This document shows positions 10,722-19,796 of a DNA stretch of 64,000 bases, in pieces (positions within the stretch are counted from its first letter, which is position 1; every line of letters starts with the position of its first letter). The DNA is from Streptomyces sp. V3I8 (GTDB lineage Bacteria; Actinomycetota; Actinomycetes; Streptomycetales; Streptomycetaceae). The translations under genes were made by a program, and so were the position numbers. The notes beneath the pieces are model-generated. The model was given only the letters and a program-made list of their open reading frames with translations, was not told the DNA's origin and did no database searches. Location of the stretch: positions 3,286,001 through 3,350,000 of the forward strand of contig NZ_JAUSZL010000002.1 of assembly GCF_030817535.1 (NCBI RefSeq), in the 5' to 3' direction.

Positions 10722-10901
10722 TCACCACCTCGACCTACAACAGTTGCATACATGCGTCTCGCACTCTGTGTGTCCTCAGATTGCTTCTTATGCCCTGGCG
10801 ACGCGCTCCGGCCGCTTGTGCGAAAACCAGTGAGTGACGCACCTCGGACGCTCCTCGTCGCAAGAAATATGGTTCGGCGAAGCCCCGGAACCACCGAGAA
10901 C

Positions 10902-11141
10902 ATGTCCGTGTCCATGCCCGCCGAGCTGGTCACCGAGTTCCGCTCTTGAACCGGTCGTCGCGGACTGTCCACCTACATCACGGAAGCCGTCAGGCACCAG
11001 CTCGCCATGGACAGGTTCGCCAAGATCGTCGCGGCCCACGAGGAAGAGCACGGCGCGCTCACGGAGTAGGAGATCGAAACCGCTTGTCGCGAGCTGTTCG
11101 GGGACGAAAACGCCAGGGATGCTGAGCGGCGCGCCGTGTGA
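10902..11141 (+). pseudogene. Decayed VapB-like antitoxin
   Basis: The ATG at 10902 opens MSVSMPAELVTEFRS and stops. The frame then resumes as GLSTYITEAVRHQLAMDRFA and IVAAHEEEHGALT, is broken by TAG, and continues EIETACRELFGDENARDAER before TGA. This is a ribbon-helix-helix type VapB antitoxin with an early stop and a nonsense codon. It precedes a decayed PIN toxin with overlapping ends, the usual vapBC order. Confidence 0.7.
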
Positions 11142-11532
11142 AGGAGCAGCCGGCCCGCTCGCTGGTGCTCGGCTCCGAGGTGCTGTCCCCACTTGCTGCG
11201 CAACGACCGCAAGATGGCGGCTCGCTTCGAGGCATCCCGGCAGGTCGGAGTCCCTGTCCTCGTCTCGGCGCTGACCATCGTCGAAGCCGCGCATGGGAAG
11301 ACCGATCTGGTGTGCCTGAAGTGGGTGCTCTCTCAGCTGCGGGTGGAACCGGTCAACCAGGAGGGCTCGCTTTCCGCAGTAACGCTGCTTCGGGACGCAG
11401 GGGGCTCCATGGGCACAACTACGCGATCGCCGCACTCGCGCTCCGTGCCCCAGCCCCGTGATCGTCCTGACTTTTGACCGCGATGACTGGTCGAAGCCCT
11501 GCGGGAACCGCGTGACCACCAGAGAGGTGTGA
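11138..11532 (+). pseudogene. Decayed VapC-like PIN-domain toxin
   Basis: Homology jumps between frames: SLVLGSEVLS, then LLRNDRKMAARFEASRQ with VPVLVSALTIVEAAHGKTD, then LHGHNYAIAALALRAPAP, then VIVLTFDRDDWSKPCGNRV and TGA. At least three frameshifts break a PIN-fold RNase, which would normally carry acidic residues at SEVLS (Asp replaced by Gly in LGSE) and TFDRDD. The C-terminal 70 bp match the relic at 4.05-4.12 kb. Non-functional. Confidence 0.72.
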
Positions 11533-11559
11533 GCATCGCCGACTACTGGTTTCGCGAGT

Positions 11560-11724
11560 TCACCGACACCAGTGGCAGCTGGAGTACCCGACGCTCAGCA
11601 TGACGGGCCTGCCGGTCCTGCGCGCCTCCTCGAAGGCCTCCTCCGACCAGGGCCACCAGTCGACGGGGTTGTCGGCGTGCTGCAGAAGGTAGGGGGACGT
11701 CTCGTTGGCCAGTCGGTTCGGCAT
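11560..11724 (-). pseudogene. Orphan 5' fragment of a DUF255 gene (scar 1)
   Basis: From ATG 11724 the minus strand reads [20 protein letters not shown], then [26 protein letters not shown] and stops two codons later. This is the N-terminus of the DUF255 protein encoded intact at 1434, but with GC-rich native codon usage. Similarity ends exactly after the CHWC codons. It appears to be the displaced original 5' end of that gene, or that of a second element. Roughly 150 bp without a gene separate it from the next stop at 11876. Confidence 0.85.
11567..11577. repeat. Candidate recombination core (internal)
   Basis: CACCAGTGGCA, identical to 1280-1290, at the point where scar 1 loses DUF255 similarity. 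See the finding on the DUF255 hotspot. Confidence 0.4.
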
Positions 11725-11875
11725 GGGTTCCATCCTGCCGCAGGGCCCTTAATCCACCGGACAGCACACACAAGTCCAGCCGCCCGGCGGGCAACGCCTG
11801 ACCGAGCCGAGCCGCCACCGAGCCCGTGATCGGGCCCGATGGTCAGCGCAGCCCCTCCCTCTTCATTTCCACCGG

Positions 11876-13528
11876 TCACTCGGTGTCGATGTCAGCCTCA
11901 CCAAATTCCTGCTCGGAGGGAAGGACACCCAGACTTTCAATGAACTGCTTCTCCCGGGCCGCCACTTCGTGCTGACGCACTGCGATGAAGTCGGCATAGT
12001 CGTCGGTCTTCAGCTTTTCAACCGACGCAATACTGACACCGTGTGAATCCAGGATGTCGGTACGATCCTCTTCGGCCAGCTTGATGAGTGCCTGTCGGAT
12101 CGACATACCGGGCGGCGTCGCCATGACGATCCGGTTTGCGGGGCTGGAGGCCCCTTGGACCCTGCTCTGAGTGATGATGTGTCGGTAGGTTTCACGATGC
12201 GCTTTCGCCAGCTGATCGGCGACATCGATGGAACTGCCATCGGGGTTCTTACGCTCAGGGAAGGTCTGCAAATCCCAAAGGAGATAAGAACGCACGCGTG
12301 CACTACGGAGATCAAATCGTTCAGGGAAGGCACGAGCCCGCTCGCCCGAGTAGCTAAGCTCGCTCGATCCCGCCGCGAAGGCTTTCATCTCCTCGATAAA
12401 CTTGCGGACCTGTGTGGTGTTGGCCCCGGCGAAGGTTCCCGCGAGTGAGGTGATCCAGAACCAGTTGCGAAGCTTGCTCCGCTGCTCTTCCGTCACCTGC
12501 CCCGAGAAGTGGAAGAAGACAGCGAGCAACATGATCTGAATGTTGTACGGGACCAGCCGGGCGAGTGGAACCTGGACCTCGGTCTTCAGGAATTCCACCA
12601 CCTCATGCAACGTGCGGTCGGTCTTCTCCACGGCGCCCATCAGCTGCCCCTGGACCTTACGCGCCATCACTTCCCAGGAGGTGTTCTGCACATCCTCCTC
12701 GCCAGACAGTGCGAGCACGATCTGGAAGATCGTCATAATCGGGATTTCGCCGAACCCAGAGGCCGCAATCTGTTCCTGAATCTCCTCCATCTTGTCGCTC
12801 AGGGTTTCCGGCCCAGTGGTTCCATAGGTCAAAGCGGAGACCATTTGATCGGGGCGCATCTTCTGGCCGCTACTATTAATTCGAGAAAATACTTCCACAG
12901 CCTGCTGCAGAGTACCCCCCTGCATACGCACGACGGATACCTTGTAATTCTTCACCCGCTGCGCGATACGTTCACCTTCATTCGTGAGACGGTCGGCCTC
13001 ATCTCGATGATAAGTATCGGACAGTTGACGCGCATACTCAAGAAAATCTAGAGTCCGCAGAACCGATCGCATGGGCAAGTAATTATCTGGAACGTTTCCC
13101 CCACTTTTCCAGTGGCGATAGCGCACACCATCATGATCCGCTCGGTCCAGCGGTCGATATACCCACCACATCCAGTCTTCCTGCTTTACGGACCAAGGAG
13201 CATCGGCGGATCGGTGAAGGACTCCGAAGAGCGTCGAAAGTCGCTGATGGCCGTCCAACACATAAGCCACCTTCCCACCCTCCGGTACCGGCGGGATTTT
13301 ACGCCCGCCGATAGAGTCGAGACTCGCGAGCGGCATGGAAGTCTCCCAGATGAGAAGACTGCCTACTGGATATCCACGCTCCATACTGTCGAACAACTGC
13401 AGCATTTGCTCGGGACGCCAAAGGAAGGGGCGCTGGAATTTCGGAACCCGCAGTTCACCACGAGCAATCCATTCCAACACTTGCTCGAGGAACTGAACCT
13501 CTGGTACGACTGAGATATCCTTGCCCAT
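11876..13528 (-). CDS. DUF262 (ParB/Srx-fold) protein, third gene of an ATPase-TOPRIM-DUF262 module
   Basis: 550 residues from ATG 13528, chosen because AGGGAAGG lies just upstream; a TTG at 13549 would overlap the preceding stop. The N-terminal DUF262 domain shows LRVPKFQRPFLWRPEQMLQL, GYPVGSLLIW and the catalytic-type motif D92-GHQRLSTL. DUF262 is found in GmrSD-type and other defence NTPases and nucleases. The remainder (DUF1524-like position) is helical and has no clear HNH motif that I can see. Codon usage is distinctly less GC-rich than the core genes, as in its two upstream partners, which supports recent transfer. Likely effector or sensor subunit of the module. Confidence 0.82.
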   Translation of the reverse strand: MGKDISVVPEVQFLEQVLEWIARGELRVPKFQRPFLWRPEQMLQLFDSMERGYPVGSLLIWETSMPLASLDSIGGRKIPPVPEGGKVAYVLDGHQRLSTLFGVLHRSADAPWSVKQEDWMWWVYRPLDRADHDGVRYRHWKSGGNVPDNYLPMRSVLRTLDFLEYARQLSDTYHRDEADRLTNEGERIAQRVKNYKVSVVRMQGGTLQQAVEVFSRINSSGQKMRPDQMVSALTYGTTGPETLSDKMEEIQEQIAASGFGEIPIMTIFQIVLALSGEEDVQNTSWEVMARKVQGQLMGAVEKTDRTLHEVVEFLKTEVQVPLARLVPYNIQIMLLAVFFHFSGQVTEEQRSKLRNWFWITSLAGTFAGANTTQVRKFIEEMKAFAAGSSELSYSGERARAFPERFDLRSARVRSYLLWDLQTFPERKNPDGSSIDVADQLAKAHRETYRHIITQSRVQGASSPANRIVMATPPGMSIRQALIKLAEEDRTDILDSHGVSIASVEKLKTDDYADFIAVRQHEVAAREKQFIESLGVLPSEQEFGEADIDTE

Positions 13529-13545
13529 TTCGCCTTCCCTCATCG

Positions 13546-14583
13546 TCAAATCACGTTCCGAATCTTATCGAACATAGATCGCAGCTCTTGCGGCGCTCCG
13601 AGTCCAAGACCGTCCAGGTCGACCTCGGATATTCCGCCGGCCCGCACTTCCTGAAAAAGCAGTGTCGGCAAATCTGTTCCGAACCCTTCGCAGAGAATCA
13701 CAAGATCCCGCTCGTGCACATCAGCGTAAAGGTCACGGTGCCGAGGTGGCACATCGAAGGTTTTCCCTACTTTTTTGCGATGCCGAGGCTTTCTCTCCGA
13801 GACTGCAGAATCCCTAGTCGACTTCGCCCTGAATCCATACTTCATGTCGAAGTGAGCTCGTTGGTCTGCGGACAGCTTCTTGAGAGACTCCAATCGCTTT
13901 GCCATCCCGGCCTGCGCGCTTGGTTTCCTAGCCTGCCGAGCCAGAACACGGTTGGGAATATAGTTCTCCATCTCACGAAACCTCAGAACGTGAGTACGCC
14001 CACCTTTAAGCTCCACTATATTGGCTTTCTCGTGGTTATCAGTCCGCTCTCCGGGATGGAAACTGTCACTGTCGATCACCAAGACCACACGTTTGGTTCT
14101 CGTGAATTTTGCAAGCTGCTCAACGGCGAGACGAGTGGCGCCATCTTTACCGCCCCCGTTGTACACCTCCAAGCGGTTGTCCTCCTCGGCCCGGACGATG
14201 TCTTCGCACCCCAACAGGCTCGCCAACGCTTTGATCATTTTCCAGTCATAGGACGCGTTCTCGACAACAAGCAGAGCCGGGCGCTCCAGATCATGGACGT
14301 CACTCCTCAACGTTTCCCGGCTAACCCCAACCACGCCTGAACTCACTCCGCGTGGCGCCCAAGCATACGATTTTCCACTGGTCTTCTGTGCGAGAAGTGT
14401 ATAAACCTGGGCGAAGGTTGGCACATGACGTAGGAAGAACTCTCTGACGACATCTACATCGCGCGGGGACAGCACCCATTCGTGTCTGGCTTCCCTGAAG
14501 AATCGAATTAGCTTCAGAACGAGTTCCGTATTCTCGTTCCCTTCTCGATCCTTGAAAAGTTCGACCGGAATCTCAACTCGCAT
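13546..14583 (-). CDS. TOPRIM-type DUF4435-like protein
   Basis: 345 residues from ATG 14583, which overlaps the stop of the ATPase gene by 11 bp. Residues about 100-210 hold a TOPRIM core: LLVVENASYDWKM with E108, VVLVIDSDSF with D171 and D173, and the REMENYIPNRV stretch typical of DUF4435 proteins. In PARIS defence systems AriB is a DUF4435 TOPRIM nuclease released by the ATPase AriA on sensing a phage anti-restriction protein. Here the same kind of pair is extended by a DUF262 gene. Pronounced low-GC codon use. I infer a nuclease effector; identity to a named system is not established. Confidence 0.78.
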   Translation of the reverse strand: MRVEIPVELFKDREGNENTELVLKLIRFFREARHEWVLSPRDVDVVREFFLRHVPTFAQVYTLLAQKTSGKSYAWAPRGVSSGVVGVSRETLRSDVHDLERPALLVVENASYDWKMIKALASLLGCEDIVRAEEDNRLEVYNGGGKDGATRLAVEQLAKFTRTKRVVLVIDSDSFHPGERTDNHEKANIVELKGGRTHVLRFREMENYIPNRVLARQARKPSAQAGMAKRLESLKKLSADQRAHFDMKYGFRAKSTRDSAVSERKPRHRKKVGKTFDVPPRHRDLYADVHERDLVILCEGFGTDLPTLLFQEVRAGGISEVDLDGLGLGAPQELRSMFDKIRNVI

Positions 14584-15835
14584 CTTCAATCCGATTCGCC
14601 TGCGCATCCGCCAGAGCACGTACTTCTTCAAAGTCTTCCGAGAAAACTCCTGTCGGCCAGTAGTCGATGTTCCCGAGCGTGTCCACTTCGATCTTGTGTA
14701 GAAATGCAGAGCCCTCTGTCTGCTCCACGAAATAGATTTTGAGATCTTCTGGCCTCAGTTTTTTCTCTGCCACGCGTCGGCGTAGGCGCAAGAGAAAATT
14801 CTCGCTGTGCGTCTCCACCAGGAAACGAACGTTTGATTCTCGCGCAGCATCGATGTACAGATCTGCGATCGTTGCATGCGCAGAAGGGTGGAGGTGAAGC
14901 TCCGGCTCTTCCACGATTTCGATCACGGGGTGGACCGGTGGTTCCGCTCTGTCTGATGCCCGCTGAATCAGCAACGGGAGGAACTGAACCACTCCGGTGC
15001 CGACATCGTCGAGGTGAACAAAAAGTTCTGGATCGCGAATTGAATGGAGACGAGGGACATATATTCCCGCCCCGACGTCCGTGACTACGAAGCGCCAACC
15101 GGGCAGCATATGTGCCAGCAGATTGTTCAGCTCGTGCGCAACACGCCCTCGGCCGCGCATCTCATCTGCGACAAGTATGGCCAGCGCCTTTTCTCCCCTA
15201 CTACCGACGCTTCCAGAGGGGCGGGCCGAGGCCCGAAAAAAGCGATCCGGGCCGTTCCTGAACGGGCCTAGATAGCGAATATCATCAAACTCCTCGCGCA
15301 CCCTCCTTGAGATTCCATCAACTCCACCAACGGAGTCAGACCAGTCGGAGGCGTCAGGCAAGAGACCGCGGAATGAAAGTTGTTTCTCATCTTGACCGAC
15401 GCGATAGGTGCGCTTCTCCGATGAATACGCGTCAGGACCAGGGACCCAGGAGAATTCCTCGCTCTCCGAGCCGCAACAGATCTTCAGGGCAGAGACCAGT
15501 TGAGTCCCCTGGTCAGCAATATTCTGGATGTCGGCTTCGACGTTCAGCAGTTGACCGTCCGCCGTCCGTGACGAGAATCCCACAGAAATTCGACCATGGG
15601 GCGACGAGCCGTGAATCAGGTCAGTAAATGAGGAGGCGAACCCCTGGGCCGGGTCCAGATCCAATGGGTACGAGGAGTCAGTGCGAATTCCGGTGGACAG
15701 CACCGGAAGAGCCCGCACAACAGCGCTTTTTCCAGCATTGTTTCTGCCCAGCACCACGGTGATTCTGCCAAGCTCTACCTCCTGCCTGTCCTTGAAACAG
15801 CGGTAGTTCTCCAAGGAAAACCGCTCCAGCGGCAT
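14573..15835 (-). CDS. AAA ATPase (AAA_15/AAA_21, DUF3696-like C-terminus)
   Basis: 420 residues. It begins MPLERFSLENYRCFKDRQEV, an SMC/RecF-type first strand, with Walker A GRNNAGKSAV (residues 30-39), an ABC-like insertion, Walker B EIVEEPELHLHP followed by FLVETHSENFLLRLRRR, and a C-terminal DYWPTGVFSEDFEEVRAL matching the DUF3696 ending. This class senses or assembles and gates a partner nuclease in OLD, Gabija, PARIS and related systems. It is the first gene of the operon 15835 to 11876, and the next start lies inside its 3' end. GC content is lower than the backbone. Confidence 0.85.
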   Translation of the reverse strand: MPLERFSLENYRCFKDRQEVELGRITVVLGRNNAGKSAVVRALPVLSTGIRTDSSYPLDLDPAQGFASSFTDLIHGSSPHGRISVGFSSRTADGQLLNVEADIQNIADQGTQLVSALKICCGSESEEFSWVPGPDAYSSEKRTYRVGQDEKQLSFRGLLPDASDWSDSVGGVDGISRRVREEFDDIRYLGPFRNGPDRFFRASARPSGSVGSRGEKALAILVADEMRGRGRVAHELNNLLAHMLPGWRFVVTDVGAGIYVPRLHSIRDPELFVHLDDVGTGVVQFLPLLIQRASDRAEPPVHPVIEIVEEPELHLHPSAHATIADLYIDAARESNVRFLVETHSENFLLRLRRRVAEKKLRPEDLKIYFVEQTEGSAFLHKIEVDTLGNIDYWPTGVFSEDFEEVRALADAQANRIEDAS

Positions 15836-16087
15836 GTGGGCTCCTGTCTGATCTCAGCGCGCCTGGCGAAGCCACGTCAAACTCGCCAAGCGCCGCTCTG
15901 TAGGCCTGTCAGGCTATCCGGAGCTTGCCTCCAGGCATCGAACCCGAACCTCGACCGGGAACGGGCAGGTAAGGCGGGGATGCCTTCCGAAACCTGATGC
16001 GCTGACACGGCTCGACAGAACCTTGCACCTACGCAGTTCGCAAGCCGCTTCCGTCCGGGCCGCATCCCAGGCCTACCGTCGGAGCAC

Positions 16088-16231
16088 TCAGGAGGAACCG
16101 TCCGGCTCCAAGATCGCCACGATGGTGTCCCACTTCTGCTTGGACCAGGCAGGAGACGTGGCAATCTGCTCCTGCGTCCAGACATCGATCCTCGCATCGC
16201 ATTCGTCACCATCGGCGCTCTTGGCCGCACC
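16088..16231 (-). pseudogene. C-terminal remnant of an unidentified gene
   Basis: The minus strand gives an open 47-codon stretch without a start, reading DARIDVWTQEQIATSPAWSK and WDTIVAILEPDGSS before TGA. The composition and ending look like real protein, but I cannot name the family. A TAG lies directly upstream, so the gene was truncated, consistent with the nearby integration scars. Confidence 0.3.
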
Positions 16232-16278
16232 CTATGGCGTCACACCTGGTCTGCGCTTACGGGTTCAAGAAGTGCACT

Positions 16279-16322
16279 GGCACCAGTGACAGCTGGAGTA
16301 CCCGACGCTCAGCATTCGGCAT
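16279..16322 (-). pseudogene. Orphan 5' fragment of DUF255 gene with internal deletion (scar 2)
   Basis: From ATG 16322 the minus strand has the first codons (MPN) joined directly to the segment encoding [12 protein letters not shown]; the approximately 40 codons between are missing. Upstream sequence GGGTCCATCCTGCCGCAG matches that upstream of scar 1 (GGTTCCATCCTGCCGCAG). Similarity again ends after CHWC. This marks the right border of the island. Confidence 0.75.
16281..16291. repeat. Candidate recombination core (right)
   Basis: CACCAGTGACA, one base different from the cores at 1280 and 11567, at the end of DUF255 similarity in scar 2. Confidence 0.38.
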
Positions 16323-16531
16323 GGGGTCCATCCTGCCGCAGTACCCACGGGGCGGCGCGGATCACGGGGCCTGCGGCGGATCACCGGCTTTCCGGGCGGG
16401 TAGGTCCTGGGTCCGGGCTGTTCGGACGGGCGTGCACATGCCAGGGGTTGCGCGGGTGGGTCTCTCGCCTTCCCCGCTCATCCGCAGGAGACTCGACCGG
16501 GAAAGCCGTTGTCGGCGGAGGGGGACGCGAT

Positions 16532-19500
16532 ATGCGGGACGGCCATCGGGCGGAGGCCGAACGGCTGTTGGTGCGGGCCGTCGAGGAGGAGGTCCGGCGT
16601 TCGGGCGGCCGGGCCGACGCGAGCGTCCTGTTGTCGCGGGCACGGGCCTCGCTGGACACCATGGCGCGGACGGCCGACGAGGAGTACGCCGCCTACACGA
16701 AGGCCCTGGACGAGGCCGAGGCGGGCCGGCTGTCCTTCGGGCGGCGCTACGCGCGCGAGGGCGCCGGAACTCCCCTGCTGGTGGCGGCCGTCGCGGCGCT
16801 CACGGCCGTCGTGGCGGACCTCGCGCTCGGCACCGGCACGGGCGCCGCGGTGGGCGCCGGCGCGGTCGTCGGCGCGGTCGGCGCCGCGACGACGGTGGCG
16901 AAGGTGACCGCCTCCCACCTGCCGGCCGCGAGCCGCCGCGCGGGCGCCCTCGGGCAGCCGGGCGGCCCCGAGCAGCTGCGCCTGGCCTGGCTGACCGCCC
17001 TGGAGGTCCGCGGGATCCGGCCCTTCTTCGACCAGCAGCGCGTGTACAACGCCGCCACCGGGGCCAAGAAGGGCGCGCCCCAGCTGCGGCGTACGGACAA
17101 GAGCGCGGCGGCCCGCCGGCGGAGCGTCCTGGAGCAGTCCTTCGGCCAGCTCCCCGAGACGGGCAGCCTGTTCGCCGGACGGCGCCAGGAGATGCAGCGG
17201 ATCATGCAGTGGGTGCACGCGGCCCGCGCGAGCACGGAGACCCGGCCGACGGTGGTCGTCCTGCACGGCGCGCCCGGCTCCGGCCGCAGCACGCTCGCGA
17301 TCCGCGCCGCCCACGAGCTCAAGGACCAGTTCCGCGGCGCGTGCGTGGTGGACCTGCGCGGCGACAGCCCGGAGGAGTCGCCGCTGACCACCCGCGACGC
17401 ACTGCTCCACCTGCTGAACCGGCTGGGCGCGCCCCGCGAGCAGCTGCTGTTCCGGGAGCGCTCCTCGCAGGACCAGCAGGTGCGGCGGCTCGCCGGGCTG
17501 TACCACCAGCACCTGACCGGCCTGCCCGTGACGATCGTGCTGGACGACGCGGCCGACGTGGAGCAGGTGTGCACGCTCGTGCCGGAGCGTTCCGACAGCC
17601 TCGTCGTCGTCACCGCCCGCAAACCCCTGGACCTGCCCGCCGACCTGCCCGCCTGGGTGCACCAGCTCGCGGTGGAGCCGCTGGCCGCGCCGGGCGCCGA
17701 GGAGCTGCTGAAGGCCGCCGCGCAGGACGCCTCGGCCCCGTACGACGCCGAGGCCTCGGACGAGGTGCGGGAGCTGTGCGGCGGGCTTCCGCTGGCGCTG
17801 CGCGTCGCGGGCTCGTCGCTCGGCCCGCGCACCCCGCGCCGGCTCGCCACCGACCTGGCGGCGTACGGCCAGGTCGAGCCCGTCGAGCGGGCCCTGTGGC
17901 TGCGCTACACCGACCAGTCGCAGACGGCGCGGCGGCTGCTGCGGCGGCTCGCCCTGGCGGGCCGCGCCTCGCTCGGCGCCGCCGCGGCGGCCGCCCTGCT
18001 CGCGGCGGACGAACCGGAGGCCGTCCGTCATCTGGAGGCCCTCTCCCGCGCCGGCCTGCTCGACCACGTCCGCGGCAGCCGCTACCGCCTGCACGACCTC
18101 GTACGGGCCTTCGCGCAGGCCCGCCTGCTCGACGAGGAGGAACCGGCCGAGCGCACGGCCGCGCAGGAACGTCTCATCGTGAACTACGGGGAGCTCGCCG
18201 ACTCGGTGATCCGCCTGGTCGACGGCAAGACGTCCACGCGCGCGGACACCTCCTTCCAGTCGAGCACGGTCGGCCCGCACGGGTTCTCCTCGCTGGAGTC
18301 GGCCCTGCGCTGGCTGGACGACGAGTCGAGCTTCATCACGGCGGCCCTGCGGCACGCGGAGGGCGTGAACCAGGAGGCGGTGCTGAACCTCCTGGGCGCC
18401 CTGTGCGACTACTGCCTGCTGCGCGGCGACCTCTACCGGCTGGGCGAGATCAGCGAGCTGACGCAGGCCGTCGACCAGGGACTGCTGGTGCGCTCGGTCC
18501 AGTGGCGTACCGGTATCGCGGCCCGCCAGCTCGGCGAACTCGACAAGGCCCGTACGACCCTGACATCCGTGGTCGACCTCTACTTCGAGGCCCATCACGA
18601 CGCGGGCGCGGCCCGGGCGCTGGGCTCGCTGGGGATCACCCTCCACCACCAGGGCAACCTCACCGGGGCGGCGGCGAAGCTGCAGGAGGCCCTGGACCTC
18701 CAGGCGTCCCCCGACCTCGCGGCGGACCGCGCCTGGACGATGCACGCGCTGGCGGCCGTCGAGCGGGACCGGGCCAGGCTGGGCGAGGCACTGGACCTCC
18801 TCACCCGGGCCCTGGTGCTGCACCGCGAGGGCGAGTCCGTGCACGGCGAGGCGTGGGCGCACTTCCAGCTCGGCCAGCTGGGGCTGCGCATGGGCGACGT
18901 ACCGCGCGCCGAGTCCGAACTGCGCGAGGCCCTCGCCCTGTACGGGCGTACCCGTGACGCGCGCGGCGAGGCCTGGGCGCTGACCCAGCTGGCCCGGGCC
19001 AGGATGGTCGACGGCGATCCGTCCGCGGCCGTGGACGGCCTGCGCCGGGCGGTCGTCCGCCACCGCGAGAACGAGGACGCCCGCGGCGAGGCCTGGACGG
19101 TGTACTACCTGGGCCAGTCGCTGGAGGAGACGGGCAGCCTCGACCAGGCGGTCCGTGAGCTGGAACGCTCCCGGACGATGTTCTCCCGGATCCGTGACGT
19201 GTACGGGCTGGCGTGCGCCCGTCACCACTCGGCACGGGTGACCCGCGACCAGCGGGCGGCGCAGACCGGCTCGCTGCGGAACTCGGGCTTCGCCCGGCAG
19301 CTCCTGGTGGACGCGCGGGCCGACTTCCAGCGGATCGGCGTGGCCCACGGGGAGGCGTGGACCTGCCTGGAACTGGCGGTGGTGGACGCGGGCAACGCGC
19401 GTACCCAGCCGGCGCTGGCCCTGTGCGACGAGGCCGCCGCGCTCTTCGCCTCCTACGGCGACCGCCGGGGCGAGGACTGGGCCCGCTTCCTGCGCTGCAC

Positions 19501-19753
19501 ACTCCTGCCGTACGCCTCCCCCGGCGGCGTCGAGATCGGCACGGCCGTCGCCCAGGAGGAGCTGTCCCAGCTGTCCCGCACCGGCCACCCGGCCCGCGAC
19601 GGGAAACTGGACGACTGCATCGAGGCGTACCAGCTGCTGCTGGAGCGGGGCGCGGACCTGGAGTCGGGCTGGCAGGCCTGGCGCCTGGGCATGGTGCCGA
19701 ACCGCCACGCACGTGAGGTCATGGGGGTGGCGGTCCCGGCGCCGCGGACATGA
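16532..19753 (+). CDS. NB-ARC STAND NTPase with TPR repeats and N-terminal membrane segments
   Basis: 1073 residues from ATG 16532 behind GGCGGAGGGGG. Residues about 80-122 form a long hydrophobic Gly/Ala-rich stretch (two possible membrane spans). P-loop HGAPGSGRSTLA is at 244-255, Walker B VTIVLDDAAD near 330, and the GLPLAL motif in CGGLPLALRVAG. A winged-helix region (LHDLVRAFAQARLL) is followed by about ten TPR-type repeats (GEAWAL/GEAWTV phrases) to residue 1040. It resembles AfsR/NLR-like signalling ATPases without the SARP DNA-binding part. Core-like codon usage suggests it is native and simply borders the island; a role in defence or developmental signalling cannot be decided from sequence. 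Confidence 0.88.
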   Translation: MRDGHRAEAERLLVRAVEEEVRRSGGRADASVLLSRARASLDTMARTADEEYAAYTKALDEAEAGRLSFGRRYAREGAGTPLLVAAVAALTAVVADLALGTGTGAAVGAGAVVGAVGAATTVAKVTASHLPAASRRAGALGQPGGPEQLRLAWLTALEVRGIRPFFDQQRVYNAATGAKKGAPQLRRTDKSAAARRRSVLEQSFGQLPETGSLFAGRRQEMQRIMQWVHAARASTETRPTVVVLHGAPGSGRSTLAIRAAHELKDQFRGACVVDLRGDSPEESPLTTRDALLHLLNRLGAPREQLLFRERSSQDQQVRRLAGLYHQHLTGLPVTIVLDDAADVEQVCTLVPERSDSLVVVTARKPLDLPADLPAWVHQLAVEPLAAPGAEELLKAAAQDASAPYDAEASDEVRELCGGLPLALRVAGSSLGPRTPRRLATDLAAYGQVEPVERALWLRYTDQSQTARRLLRRLALAGRASLGAAAAAALLAADEPEAVRHLEALSRAGLLDHVRGSRYRLHDLVRAFAQARLLDEEEPAERTAAQERLIVNYGELADSVIRLVDGKTSTRADTSFQSSTVGPHGFSSLESALRWLDDESSFITAALRHAEGVNQEAVLNLLGALCDYCLLRGDLYRLGEISELTQAVDQGLLVRSVQWRTGIAARQLGELDKARTTLTSVVDLYFEAHHDAGAARALGSLGITLHHQGNLTGAAAKLQEALDLQASPDLAADRAWTMHALAAVERDRARLGEALDLLTRALVLHREGESVHGEAWAHFQLGQLGLRMGDVPRAESELREALALYGRTRDARGEAWALTQLARARMVDGDPSAAVDGLRRAVVRHRENEDARGEAWTVYYLGQSLEETGSLDQAVRELERSRTMFSRIRDVYGLACARHHSARVTRDQRAAQTGSLRNSGFARQLLVDARADFQRIGVAHGEAWTCLELAVVDAGNARTQPALALCDEAAALFASYGDRRGEDWARFLRCTLLPYASPGGVEIGTAVAQEELSQLSRTGHPARDGKLDDCIEAYQLLLERGADLESGWQAWRLGMVPNRHAREVMGVAVPAPRT

Positions 19754-19757
19754 TCCG

Positions 19758-19790
19758 GCGGGGCCGGCGCTCCGCGGAGGCCGGCCCCGC
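19758..19790. terminator. Bidirectional hairpin terminator
   Basis: Perfect 11-bp arms GCGGGGCCGGC / GCCGGCCCCGC around an 11-base loop, placed between the convergent NB-ARC gene and the small membrane protein gene. Confidence 0.7.
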
Positions 19791-19796
19791 TCCGGC

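Larger units (their letters stand above)
15836..16531. other. Gene-poor junction between island and NB-ARC gene
   Basis: About 700 bp. It holds the promoter side of the ATPase operon, a short C-terminal remnant of an unknown minus-strand gene (16088-16231), the second DUF255 scar (16279-16322), and the leader of the NB-ARC gene. I see no intact gene, tRNA or convincing terminator. Confidence 0.6.

Noticed and set aside
11138..11532. Functional VapC toxin gene
   Set aside because: At least three frameshifts are needed to join the conserved PIN segments.
13546..15835. Straight call of PARIS (AriA/AriB)
   Set aside because: Architecture is similar, but the ATPase ends in a DUF3696-like segment and a DUF262 gene is part of the operon, so the name cannot be assigned by eye.
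16478..19708. Minus-strand frame of ~1076 codons opposite the NB-ARC gene
   Set aside because: Antisense shadow; the plus strand has P-loop and TPR motifs.
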